From IMG/VR virus record IMGVR_UViG_3300023180_000523, positions 1 through 20,198 of that record: a DNA stretch of 20,198 nucleotides. The stretch is one strand, 5' to 3'. The DNA comes from a virus. A model generated the notes under the pieces. That model saw only the letters and a list, made by a program, of their open reading frames with translations, was not told the DNA's origin and ran no database searches. A program made the position numbers and the translations under genes. Shown here one piece after another: positions 7,311 through 15,185 of the stretch. Each line of letters begins with the position of its first letter. Positions within the stretch are counted from its first letter, which is position 1.

Positions 7311-7930
7311 TACTGCAGAGCCCTCGTCTTCATGCGCACAGATGTCTGCCCGCGCGTTCTCTGATCGCTGACGATCAGTTCTTCAATGCCTTGTTTGTAG
7401 AGCGACACCCAAACGCCTGTGCGCTCGTCATCGCGGAGGTAAGGCGCGCTTTGAACAAGCGTGCCGTATAGATAAATGTCTGGGGCAAGATCGAGTAACC
7501 AGTTACTCGTGTTGCTGTCCGTGAGCGGCGGGATCTTTGCGTAGTAAACGACCTCCCCCGTATAGCCGGTGCCATCGGGCGCCGGGTAAACCTGAATCTC
7601 GGTGCCAACATGCGTGTAGTAGTTGGGCTTGCCGACTGCGCTACTCGTTGCCTTTAGATCGTTCATCGCTTCGTTCGTTACATACTCGAGCGGATGAACT
7701 GGGTCAGTTTTTAACACTAGCGACACGCTTTGATACCAGTCTGCCGGCGTCGCTGAATACTCGCTGTCGATTGTTGCGTCGGAGCGAGTGATCATCTTTC
7801 GATGACGGATCGTTCGCTGGAACTCTGCCTCAGCGAGCGAAATAAAATTAGTGATTGCAGACGTTAGGTCGGTGCGGTTTAACCAATCCGCGACCGCCGA
7901 CTGCAATTCAGCGTAGGTCGTGATCGCCAC
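7310..7930 (-). CDS. Head-tail adaptor protein (gp4-like connector)
   Basis: A 206-residue, mostly helical protein starting with TTYAELQSAVADWLNRTDLT and then AITNFISLAEAEFQRTIRHRKM. This opening is characteristic of phage adaptor proteins that ring the underside of the portal after packaging (the role of P22 gp4). The middle holds a short beta segment (TEIQVYPAPDGTGYTGEVVYY) and the end is helical again (DIYLYGTLVQSAPYLRDDER). The start codon is GTG and overlaps the upstream TAG (TAGTG), implying coupled translation at a reduced rate. Position after the capsid gene and before tail proteins agrees with the role. Confidence 0.83.
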   Translation of the reverse strand: MAITTYAELQSAVADWLNRTDLTSAITNFISLAEAEFQRTIRHRKMITRSDATIDSEYSATPADWYQSVSLVLKTDPVHPLEYVTNEAMNDLKATSSAVGKPNYYTHVGTEIQVYPAPDGTGYTGEVVYYAKIPPLTDSNTSNWLLDLAPDIYLYGTLVQSAPYLRDDERTGVWVSLYKQGIEELIVSDQRTRGQTSVRMKTRALQ

Positions 7931-8256
7931 TAGACGCGGCCTCCTCTCGTCCTAAAAAAACGATTGTCAGGATCGTTGAGCCACTTCTTAAAACGGGCAG
8001 GGTCATCAACGATGCCCTGCCGTTTCAAGTCGTAGTACAGGTTCAATGGTATCGACGCCACCTTCGACCACTCGCCGTAAGGCTTGTGCTTGTCGATTTC
8101 ATTAGCCGAGCGCTTGTTCATCTCAATGATGTTGGTCACGTCTTGCGTCTCGCTGATGATGATCTTGTCATCCTTCAGTGAGTCGCCAGATTCGTAAACA
8201 AACTCAGTGTGAGTCCCGAGCAGCTCGTCAATGTTTAGTGTGCGTCGATCTTCCAT
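7930..8256 (-). CDS. Conserved phage head-completion candidate of unknown function (108 aa)
   Basis: A charged protein beginning MEDRRTLNIDELLG. It has a long polar helix-forming middle and a distinctive C-terminal part, EWSKVASIPLNLYYDLKRQG followed by FKKWLNDPDNRFFRTRGGRV. I recall the 'VASIPL...DLKR.GI...KWLNDPDN..FRTR.GRV' ending in proteins encoded directly after the major capsid gene of related phages. No function is known to me. It may be a head-tail joining or decoration protein. AGGTGA lies just before the ATG, and the stop overlaps the GTG of the adaptor gene. Confidence 0.7.
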   Translation of the reverse strand: MEDRRTLNIDELLGTHTEFVYESGDSLKDDKIIISETQDVTNIIEMNKRSANEIDKHKPYGEWSKVASIPLNLYYDLKRQGIVDDPARFKKWLNDPDNRFFRTRGGRV

Positions 8257-8266
8257 CTTTCACCTA

Positions 8267-9238
8267 TTAGCTGGTTGACAAGTCAGCCACTACACCAAGA
8301 CCTGCTTCCTGGTTGACCTGGAGGCCGACCTCAGCAAGAAGCATGTACTTAGTTGCGTCACCCGTCTTAGCAAGCTCTTCGCTTTGAATCGGGCGAAGCG
8401 TAGCCAGCTCACACATATCGGGGTCAACGATGTAGCAATCGCGTGCTCGTGAGAAACGAGAAGGAACGATCTGTACAGATCCGAAATCTGACAAGTACAC
8501 GTCAGCGGCACCGATGATGGTGGTGGGTGAATCAGAAGGCGCCATGTAACGCTGAGCCGCGATACCAGCAAAGCCAGAGATCACAGTCTTAACGTGAGGG
8601 CCAACCATTGCCATCTTGGGCTCGCCGCCCTGAGTCCATACAGACTGCAGAACAGTCTTAAGCAGAGCCTCAGTGATGGCGCGTTGCGTACCGTCGGTAG
8701 CGGCAGCGTTAACTACGCCGCTTGATACTGTGGGATCTGCACCGCCTGTTCCGCGTGAGGTGTTGGTCTTGATGAACGCAGACAGAGAAGCCGTCTTACG
8801 AGCGGTTGAGCTGTTACCAGCTACTGCAGCCTGGTTCACACCGCAAAGGTTGTATTCCATGTCCCGCTTTAGCTCGTCGCCTTTCTTAGCGAGTTGGTAA
8901 GCGATCTCTGATCGACGACCAGCCAGGTCCATCGCGCCTCCGAGGTTGTCAGCGATGATGAAGTCCTTGCGTAGAATCTGCGTGTAGTTACCAAGACGTG
9001 AAGTCGCAGTGACTGCAGTGTAAGAAGACAAGTCGTCGCCGTCGATCTGCGCGTTAGCTGCAGCGGCTGCGAGGGAGTCAGTCTGCCATTCAAAGAACGT
9101 GTTGGTGACCTTGCGTCGCTTGGTCATGTTTGACACGAAAGGTGTCGTTTGGGGCGAGATGTTGAAAATAACATTCGCCAAGTCTTCACGAATACCGACC
9201 GCGTCGTACTTCGTGAAAGTGTTGGTTACGATAGCCAT
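8267..9238 (-). CDS. Major capsid protein, SU10/DUF5309-like
   Basis: A 323-residue protein. The start MAIVTNTFTKYDAVGIREDL, then LANVIFNISPQTTPFVSNM and FFEWQTDSLAAAAANAQIDG, is the signature of the SU10-type (DUF5309) major capsid family with an HK97-like fold. The spine-helix region (RSEIAYQLAKKGDELKRDME) lies near residues 128-147. A later segment 'MAMVGPHVKTVISGFAG' and a C-terminal beta region (VYLSDFGSVQIVPSRF, YMLLAEVGLQVNQEAG) also fit. The capsid forms around the scaffold encoded immediately upstream (11-base gap), with AAGGA eight bases before the ATG for strong translation. No protease gene is seen between portal and capsid. Confidence 0.9.
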   Translation of the reverse strand: MAIVTNTFTKYDAVGIREDLANVIFNISPQTTPFVSNMTKRRKVTNTFFEWQTDSLAAAAANAQIDGDDLSSYTAVTATSRLGNYTQILRKDFIIADNLGGAMDLAGRRSEIAYQLAKKGDELKRDMEYNLCGVNQAAVAGNSSTARKTASLSAFIKTNTSRGTGGADPTVSSGVVNAAATDGTQRAITEALLKTVLQSVWTQGGEPKMAMVGPHVKTVISGFAGIAAQRYMAPSDSPTTIIGAADVYLSDFGSVQIVPSRFSRARDCYIVDPDMCELATLRPIQSEELAKTGDATKYMLLAEVGLQVNQEAGLGVVADLSTS

Positions 9239-9249
9239 TGTTTAATTCC

Positions 9250-10266
9250 TTAGAGCATCGATTCAAGTAAATTGGCCGCATCATCGAGACGGCCACTCCT
9301 AGCAAGACGTTGACGAGCTGACTTCTGCCTTCTTGAACCTGGTTTCGACTGAGCCTGACTGCTGCCCGGCCTTACCGTCTTGGACCGACGACCATCTTTC
9401 GCTGCGCGCTGCACGCGCTTTTGGCCTTTGTCGTAGAGCATTGCTTTGCGCAATACCTTGATGTGGTTTGCGCGAACTAGGGCTTGTAATTCTTCTTCTG
9501 CAACGCCCGAGTTGATTAAATACTCTCTAAGCTCTTCGCGCTCTTTCGCCGCAACGTCGTTATCCCGCCACTCGGGGATAACTTCAGGAAGCCTCTGAAC
9601 TTCCTCTTGCAATATCTGCTGCATGGTCTGCATTTGATACTGTCGATTAGCCTCTTGAACTCGCTGCTGCTCGAGCTGTATCGCCTGCATCTTCTGTTGC
9701 TTAGCAGACTGCCTTTGTTGCCATTGACGTTCGAGTCGCGTCGCCTCAATTGGATCCTCATCGTACAAACGATCGAAGTCCGGGGCGGGCTCGTCCATTC
9801 CGTTCAATTGTTGCTGCAGTGCCCCGAGAAGTTGGGCGTATTGCTGTCGCTCTAAAAGCACGGCATCCCGGTCTTGCTCGAACGATCTTCGTTCTTCCGA
9901 TAATGCCTGCGACTTTTTTGTGTAATCTGATTGACGCGAGTAGCCTGCCTTAAGCTCGTCTATTCCGACCTCGATCTCCTGTCCGTTTACCTTAACGGTG
10001 AAGACGGTGTCGTCTGACTCAAGCTCGTCTGACTCTTGTTCATCGTCATCCAGTTCGACTTCTTCATCTTCTGAATCGAGCGCTTCTTCTGCCGCGTACT
10101 CTTCTTCAGTCTCATCAAAAGCCTCGCCCTCAAGGGACTCGTCAACGCGCTCTGATGAATCGTTTGCCGTGTCCTCGTCTGAGGGGGTCAACATATCCAA
10201 TATCGCGCTTTGCGCTGAACTGATCCCCATATCTGGGGAATCGTTGCCTTCAATTCTATCACTCAT
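9250..10266 (-). CDS. Capsid assembly scaffolding protein
   Basis: A 338-residue, highly charged protein. Residues 28-86 are extremely acidic (runs of Asp and Glu). Next comes a VFTVKVNGQEIEVGIDELKA segment (88-107) and GYSRQSDYTKKSQAL. A long Gln-rich coiled coil covers about 120-225, and the tail from 280 is strongly basic (Arg/Lys) with a short C-terminal helix (RLDDAANLLESML). Acidic, coiled and basic-tailed layout, plus position between portal and major capsid protein, identifies a scaffold. The basic C-terminus would contact the capsid shell. The ORF can be read from 10317, but that would overlap the upstream gene. ATG 10266 follows AAAGGAG and leaves a four-base gap. Confidence 0.88.
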   Translation of the reverse strand: MSDRIEGNDSPDMGISSAQSAILDMLTPSDEDTANDSSERVDESLEGEAFDETEEEYAAEEALDSEDEEVELDDDEQESDELESDDTVFTVKVNGQEIEVGIDELKAGYSRQSDYTKKSQALSEERRSFEQDRDAVLLERQQYAQLLGALQQQLNGMDEPAPDFDRLYDEDPIEATRLERQWQQRQSAKQQKMQAIQLEQQRVQEANRQYQMQTMQQILQEEVQRLPEVIPEWRDNDVAAKEREELREYLINSGVAEEELQALVRANHIKVLRKAMLYDKGQKRVQRAAKDGRRSKTVRPGSSQAQSKPGSRRQKSARQRLARSGRLDDAANLLESML

Positions 10267-10270
10267 AATT

Positions 10271-10504
10271 CTAGTTGCTCCTTTGTTTCTCAAACGCAAT
10301 CGAATCTGCTGCCGCACGCATGTCGTTCACCAGTTGCTCAAGTGCTTCTAATTTCGCGTGTATTCGCTCCCGCTCATCGGGTTTGCGCTCACGCTGCCAC
10401 GCTTCAAAAAACTCATACTTGACCCGGCCGACTAACGTCGAAAAGTCCGGGTCGTCGAACATCCTCTGGATGTTCTCAAGATACTGCTGCTCGGTTTTGG
10501 CCAT
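10271..10504 (-). CDS. Small conserved helical phage protein between portal and scaffold (77 aa)
   Basis: A polar, all-helical protein starting MAKTEQQYLENIQRMFDDPD, with an FFEAWQRERKPDERERIHAK stretch and a C-terminal helix (LEALEQLVNDMRAAADSIAF). It overlaps the end of the portal gene by 29 bases in another frame and ends just before the scaffold start. I recall similar-sized proteins at this place in related phages but not their function. A role in procapsid assembly is inferred from position only. No membrane segment or metal motif is present. Confidence 0.7.
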   Translation of the reverse strand: MAKTEQQYLENIQRMFDDPDFSTLVGRVKYEFFEAWQRERKPDERERIHAKLEALEQLVNDMRAAADSIAFEKQRSN

Positions 10505-12617
10505 TGACTGTGCTCGCTATTTGCCTAACCACTTCTCTGTCTCGTTCAGCATTCGCCTTGATCTCGGCAATGTTCACCTGGGCGCCGTAACGCGCCTCAA
10601 GCTCTGCCGCCTTCAAGATGATGTCCGCTTCATCTTTGTCTCTTCGCCGATCGTCTTCGCGCATCATCTTTTCCCGCTCTAGCTCTAGCTCGGCCTGCTT
10701 CTTCTGCATATCGACTTGCAGTGCTTGCATCTGCAGTTGGATCAGTTGCTGATTCGGATCAGGCTTCTGCTCTTGCTGCTGGGCCTGGGCCTGCATCTGC
10801 TGCATGGCTTGTGTCGGATCGGTGAAGAATCGATTGATGTCCTTGAACCCGGCAAGCTCAAGCATTTGCGTGAGCGTCGCGTAGTAGTTGGTCGGGCTGA
10901 CCATCGGGTTCTGTGGACCGAGTTGCTGCATGATCATTTCTTGCTTCTGAGCAACCTGCTGCAACATACTCATGCGCTCTTGATCTGATCCGCGACCGAG
11001 GTGGACGTTACTCACCACGTCCATGTCTGCGTTCCAGATGTCAGGCGACATCGGCACAAACTGATTGCGCAATCGAATCATTCGCGGTCGATCTTGGTAT
11101 TGAATGATCAAGCGCAGGAGACCTTTGTAGAGGCGCGTCATGCCGTTTTCGGCGAACAGCCGGCTAATCATCTCAATACGCTGTTGCGCCGCTGCGATCG
11201 TCTGCTGCACGGCCATAAGCGTCGATGATTGAAGTTGCTCTGGCGCCAGACCATCGGCCGCTCGGCTGATGCCGGTTCGGTTCTCTCGGAGTTGGTCGAG
11301 ATACTCCATCATGGGGAATGCGGCCTGGCCGACGTAAGGCAGTGTGAACGGCACGACTGCACCGGGGTTTCGCATGCGAATAATCCCGCCGGCTTCGACG
11401 TTCATCACGTCTTCGAGTGAGGCTTGCCCTTCTACAATGCCGACTCTTGGATGAGTAGACATAGCAAGAGAATCAAGACTTGCACGTAGCACTGCCGACT
11501 TGATTCTCTGAATGTCCATCGTGAGGTCCGCGATCGACATACCAAAGAAAGCATGCGGCTCAGGGTCAGGGCAGAAATGAGCGAAGGGAATATCATCGGC
11601 TGGCTCGTTGCGCATGACTTCGTAGTTCGGACCCATGCAGCAAAGCTTGCGCAGCTCGGCAATGCCGTCTCCATCAACGTCCATGCGCATGTAGGCTTCA
11701 ACATAAAGGACTCGCTTGCGAGAAGGGTCGTCGGTGTAGTCGCGATTCTCCTGCTGGCTGAGCATCCGCTCGCGAGCCTCGACGTTGTACAAGGTGAAGT
11801 CATCGTCTTCAGTTTCATAATTGGTGACCGTGTCGAAGTCGTAACCCATTTCGACAAGCTCACTGACGGTAGCGTAGCGGCGGTGCGCGATGAGATCCGC
11901 GTCCGCAAAGGAGCGAGCGTGGCGCGAAACGAGAACCTCCTCGGGAGGCACCGCCGCTACTTTGACTTTGCCGTTCACCTGGCGATGAATGACAGAAACG
12001 TCATGTAGCATTTGCGGCTGACCTGTTTGCGAATCGACCTGGTCGTTGCTCGCGCTGCTGGAAAGCATTCTGACTTCGATGTTGGGATCTGCGTTCAGTG
12101 CCGCGAGCGCCTGATCATCGAGTCGTTTTAGTTCGTATGTTTTTACTTCTTCGATCTCGTCCCAGTAATACTTCAGGAATCCACTGCCCTTGACGAGCGC
12201 GTCTTTAAACGTCTGGTACATTATCGAAACAAAAGCTTCGTCCTGATCTTGGTTCAGAACGTAGTTGACGTAGTCGGTCGCCTGCTTTGCGATCTCAACG
12301 TCCTCTGGCCCGGTTGGCGCGTACTCGACAACGTGATCGCTGCCGCAAAAGACGCGCATCAAACTCGGGAGCATGGCCTGCACGGTATCGCGCACGTCCA
12401 TCGTCATCGCAGTTGAGCGGCCTTCTTGCTCGTTGCCGAATGGTTCGCCGTTGTAATACTCGGCGGCTTCAGCCCGGCCAGGGCTTACCGTGTTGTCAAT
12501 GAAATCGACAGCGTCTTCAATCGCTAGACGCGCGATCGCGTTGATCTGCTCTTCATCCATCTCCGGGTTTTCTTCGACGTACTGCTCGTCGTCATCGTAA
12601 TAATCTAATTCGCTCAT
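10476..12617 (-). CDS. Portal protein, P22-like
   Basis: A 713-residue protein, close to the length of the P22 portal (about 725), that forms the dodecameric channel through which DNA enters and leaves the head. The acidic N-terminus leads to RSTAMTMDVRDTVQAMLPSL and MRVFCGSD, then ATDYVNYVLNQDQDEAF and FKDALVKGSGFLKYYWDE, all typical of this portal family. The stem/clip region contains FFGMSIADLTMDIQRIKSAV and NRTGISRAADGL. The C-terminal part, from about 590, is Gln/Glu/Lys-rich and predicted coiled coil, matching the long helical barrel of P22-type portals. The ATG overlaps the upstream TGA (ATGA), coupling it to the polyvalent protein. Confidence 0.92.
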   Translation of the reverse strand: MSELDYYDDDEQYVEENPEMDEEQINAIARLAIEDAVDFIDNTVSPGRAEAAEYYNGEPFGNEQEGRSTAMTMDVRDTVQAMLPSLMRVFCGSDHVVEYAPTGPEDVEIAKQATDYVNYVLNQDQDEAFVSIMYQTFKDALVKGSGFLKYYWDEIEEVKTYELKRLDDQALAALNADPNIEVRMLSSSASNDQVDSQTGQPQMLHDVSVIHRQVNGKVKVAAVPPEEVLVSRHARSFADADLIAHRRYATVSELVEMGYDFDTVTNYETEDDDFTLYNVEARERMLSQQENRDYTDDPSRKRVLYVEAYMRMDVDGDGIAELRKLCCMGPNYEVMRNEPADDIPFAHFCPDPEPHAFFGMSIADLTMDIQRIKSAVLRASLDSLAMSTHPRVGIVEGQASLEDVMNVEAGGIIRMRNPGAVVPFTLPYVGQAAFPMMEYLDQLRENRTGISRAADGLAPEQLQSSTLMAVQQTIAAAQQRIEMISRLFAENGMTRLYKGLLRLIIQYQDRPRMIRLRNQFVPMSPDIWNADMDVVSNVHLGRGSDQERMSMLQQVAQKQEMIMQQLGPQNPMVSPTNYYATLTQMLELAGFKDINRFFTDPTQAMQQMQAQAQQQEQKPDPNQQLIQLQMQALQVDMQKKQAELELEREKMMREDDRRRDKDEADIILKAAELEARYGAQVNIAEIKANAERDREVVRQIASTVNGQNRAAVS

Positions 12618-14950
12618 AATGGGCTCATGTCTAATAATGATTCGCCAACGAGCTGCGCACGGCGCGGGAGCTGGCCAAAGAGTGATGTGATGGGCTCAAT
12701 GATCGGCATCGCAGGCGCCAGCAATCCGGCAAGAAGCTGCATTCCGTCATCGCTCAATTGCTGACCGATTTGAGTTCGAGGTTGGTAATCCATAGCTGCT
12801 AATCGAGCTTGGCTTGCTTGGTCAATCTGACTAGTCGGTCTACTGCTGGTCAGCGATTGAATAAGTGTGTGGGGCGCATTAGCGATCGGTGCAATAATCG
12901 CAGAGCCAGCGTTTGCTGCGGCGTCGAGGATGCCGGCTCCGTAATCGGCGAGCGTGGGCTCGGCTTGTGACGGCTCTTTAATCGCGGCAGCGCCTAGCAA
13001 TCCAGCACCGCCTGCTGCGGTCATTGCTGCGGGGGTTGCGGAGCCGTCTTGCTTGTTTTGCCTCAAATAGTTATCGACACCCTCAGCCCATTGCTCGTTG
13101 AACGGCTGATAGAGTTTGGGATTCATGACCAGTGAGCCGGTCTTCTGCGACTCGGTGAACGGCTGTCCTGCAACGTTGGTTGCTTTGTCTAGCTCTGCAA
13201 AAACATCTGGGTACATCACTCGAGCTGGCACACTTTGCTCGAGGCCGCCAATGTACGTGCCGGGAATGATCGTGTCATAGCTTTGATGCGGCGCATTCGG
13301 CATAGTCGGCGCGTTGGGGTCGGCAGAGAACATGCTGAACCCAGAGCTGCCGATCGGTGCGTTCGCTAACTCGGGCTGTAGAATTTCTGCGTGAGCGTCT
13401 TCTTTGACCGGAAAACCAACGTCGCGATAGCGCGACTTAGACATTTCATCAACAAAAACAGATCGAAGCTTGCCTGCGCCCTTCTGTGGATAGTCTCCGC
13501 GACCCATTAACTGGTCCATTGCGTCGGGATGGTTAAGACCCACCCACTCAGGTCGTAGCTTTCTTAGCTCGGCATCGAATTTCTTAATGTCACCCTTTTT
13601 GATTGGCAGCGAGCGAGCTTGCTGAAGCATTGACTCTGCCACCGGCGTACTAAAATTTACCGCCTCTTTGCCCATCGCCGAAAATATGCCAACGGGCTCC
13701 ATGCCGGTTTCATCTGCAGCCAAAGCAAAGTTGCCCTGCTTTTTTCGAGCAGCATCTGCCATCGAAGCCCAACCATACCCTTGGTCCTGGTAGCGCAGCG
13801 GGAAGTTGCTGCCGCCCTCAACCTGAACAGGCGACTCTAGATTCACGCCGCCGATTGTCTCGATCACTTTGCCAGTGGTGCTCGTGTCGCCCGATACAGG
13901 AACGCCAACCTTGCCTACTAGGTCATCGACTGTGAGCAAGTTACGCTCACCGATATCGAGCGTTTGCGTTTTGTTCTCAACATCAGAACGGAGCTTCTCT
14001 CGAGCCCTAAAAGCTTTGCTCTCACGCATCGCTTTGTCGTATTTGGTAAGCGCCGACTTAACCGCTGTTGGGTTCTGAGCGCTTTCGACGGTGAGCATGC
14101 CGAGACGGATTAAGTTTGCTGGCGTAGTGAGGAAGCCAGCTTCAGCCTCATTCGATTGCTGCAGCATCGCTGCGGCGACCGGGATCGTGACGCCGTACTT
14201 GCGAGCGATGTCGATTAGTCGATCATCGAAAATAACGAAGTTTTTTGATTGTTGTGGATCGGGTTTATGACGAGTGAATGCGTCACCGTATTCGATACCG
14301 GGCACACCCTCGGCTTTCATAATTTCAGCGCCCAGAGGGGATATATGGAACCTGCGGAAATGGTCGTGATCAGATTCTGGATCGCCGAATATGTTTTTGC
14401 CTTTTGGAGACTTTTCGGCAAACCTAGCGTAAGCGCGCTTGACGATATCTGGCTGGTCTTCCAGCGGGCTATCGAGTTTTAAAAAGTCTTTTCGATCGGC
14501 GCGAATGTTGACTTCGTATAGCCTGCCAAGTTTTGGCCCGTAGTCTGTGATCTCTTTTGCGACCGCTTTTGCGGTACTTGCTAAATCGGGGTCGTCAGCA
14601 TATCGAGCCACAAGCTCTTCGGGGCTAGCGTGCAGCATGGCGTCTTCGTACATCTGCATGCGCTCGTAATCGCCCTTACCCTCTGCTGCCTTGTACTTGC
14701 GCATCAGGAAATCTTCGTAATCAAGATCGCGCTTTGTCAGTTGATCGCGATAATTCCTGGCAACATCCTCGGACTCAGCAAAGTACAAGCCTTGCCCGTA
14801 CATATTGGCGCCTTCGCCGGTCAGCGGGTAATCGGTACTAAAACGATCAAAATCATGCGGAGAGCCGTGATAGGCCCGAATTCCAGGCGAGAGCAAGCCG
14901 GCATCGAGTGCTGCCTTAGTGGCTTGCTTGGCGGCTCCGAGCAACGCCAT
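12614..14950 (-). CDS. Polyvalent protein with N-terminal ADP-ribosyltransferase-like domain
   Basis: A 778-residue multidomain protein between terminase and portal. Residues 25-255 resemble the ART domain of polyvalent proteins: AYHGSPHDFDRF (H28, G29), EGANMYGQGLYFAESEDVA (G54, Y56), LYEVNI (144-149), a KAEGVPGIEYGDAF strand and a closing NFVIFDDRLIDIARKYG (237-253). Residues about 340-590 look like a second domain common in large phage polyvalent proteins (VSGDTS, GIFSAMGKE, VGFPVKEDAHAEI, IGSSGFSMF, TYIGGLEQ); its function is unknown to me. The tail (640-778) is Ala/Gly-rich with hydrophobic stretches. Such proteins are thought to enter the host with phage DNA and modify host targets. A catalytic Glu is not obvious. 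It starts directly after an in-frame TAG ending the upstream gene. Confidence 0.82.
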   Translation of the reverse strand: MALLGAAKQATKAALDAGLLSPGIRAYHGSPHDFDRFSTDYPLTGEGANMYGQGLYFAESEDVARNYRDQLTKRDLDYEDFLMRKYKAAEGKGDYERMQMYEDAMLHASPEELVARYADDPDLASTAKAVAKEITDYGPKLGRLYEVNIRADRKDFLKLDSPLEDQPDIVKRAYARFAEKSPKGKNIFGDPESDHDHFRRFHISPLGAEIMKAEGVPGIEYGDAFTRHKPDPQQSKNFVIFDDRLIDIARKYGVTIPVAAAMLQQSNEAEAGFLTTPANLIRLGMLTVESAQNPTAVKSALTKYDKAMRESKAFRAREKLRSDVENKTQTLDIGERNLLTVDDLVGKVGVPVSGDTSTTGKVIETIGGVNLESPVQVEGGSNFPLRYQDQGYGWASMADAARKKQGNFALAADETGMEPVGIFSAMGKEAVNFSTPVAESMLQQARSLPIKKGDIKKFDAELRKLRPEWVGLNHPDAMDQLMGRGDYPQKGAGKLRSVFVDEMSKSRYRDVGFPVKEDAHAEILQPELANAPIGSSGFSMFSADPNAPTMPNAPHQSYDTIIPGTYIGGLEQSVPARVMYPDVFAELDKATNVAGQPFTESQKTGSLVMNPKLYQPFNEQWAEGVDNYLRQNKQDGSATPAAMTAAGGAGLLGAAAIKEPSQAEPTLADYGAGILDAAANAGSAIIAPIANAPHTLIQSLTSSRPTSQIDQASQARLAAMDYQPRTQIGQQLSDDGMQLLAGLLAPAMPIIEPITSLFGQLPRRAQLVGESLLDMSPL

Positions 14951-15100
14951 CTATTTCTTCTTTTTGGGGCTTTTCTTTTTCTTTTTGTCAGCAATGCCCA
15001 TCATGATGACGATGTCTGCTGCTGCTTCGCGGTGGCCACCGGGGCCGTTTCGGTAGGGTTTTTTCTTTCCGGTTGCTTCTAAGTATTCGGTCATCGCCAT
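14951..15100 (-). CDS. Small lysine-tailed phage protein (49 aa)
   Basis: The sequence begins MAMTEYLEATGKKKPYRNGP and GGHREAAADIVIMMGIAD, then ends in an almost pure lysine tail (residues 39-49, only Ser-Pro interrupting). The tail suggests binding to nucleic acid or another polyanion. I know no function. The frame is open back to 15274 inside the terminase gene, but the ATG at 15100 has a strong ribosome-binding site (GGGGAG, six bases away), nearly identical to that of the gene starting at 254. A second ATG lies two codons later. Its TAG stop is followed immediately, in the same frame, by the ATG of the polyvalent protein. Confidence 0.65.
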   Translation of the reverse strand: MAMTEYLEATGKKKPYRNGPGGHREAAADIVIMMGIADKKKKKSPKKKK

Positions 15101-15156
15101 TGAGCGCTCCCCAGATATGGGCAAAAGGTACGCTCCATTGTCGCAAATCAGATCGA

Positions 15157-15180
15157 GTTGCGTAAGTATCTTGTGGTTAC
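15157..15180 (-). promoter_or_regulatory. Intergenic copy of a 24-bp element shared with the 19865-19888 region
   Basis: Plus-strand bases begin GTTGCGTAAGT and end with GGTTAC. The stretch matches 19865-19888 at 18 of 24 positions, including the first 11 bases exactly, in the same orientation. It fills the short gap between the large terminase stop and the gene starting at 15100. On the minus strand, TTGTAT and GATACT lie 17 bases apart around this place, a weak sigma70-like pair. It may be a phage promoter or protein-binding site, but its function is inferred only. Confidence 0.4.
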
Positions 15181-15185
15181 TTTTT

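Noticed and set aside
10267-10317. Upstream extension of the scaffold gene by 17 codons
   Set aside because: It would overlap the small upstream gene, adds a basic segment unlike the acidic N-terminus, and a closer ATG with AAAGGAG upstream is available.
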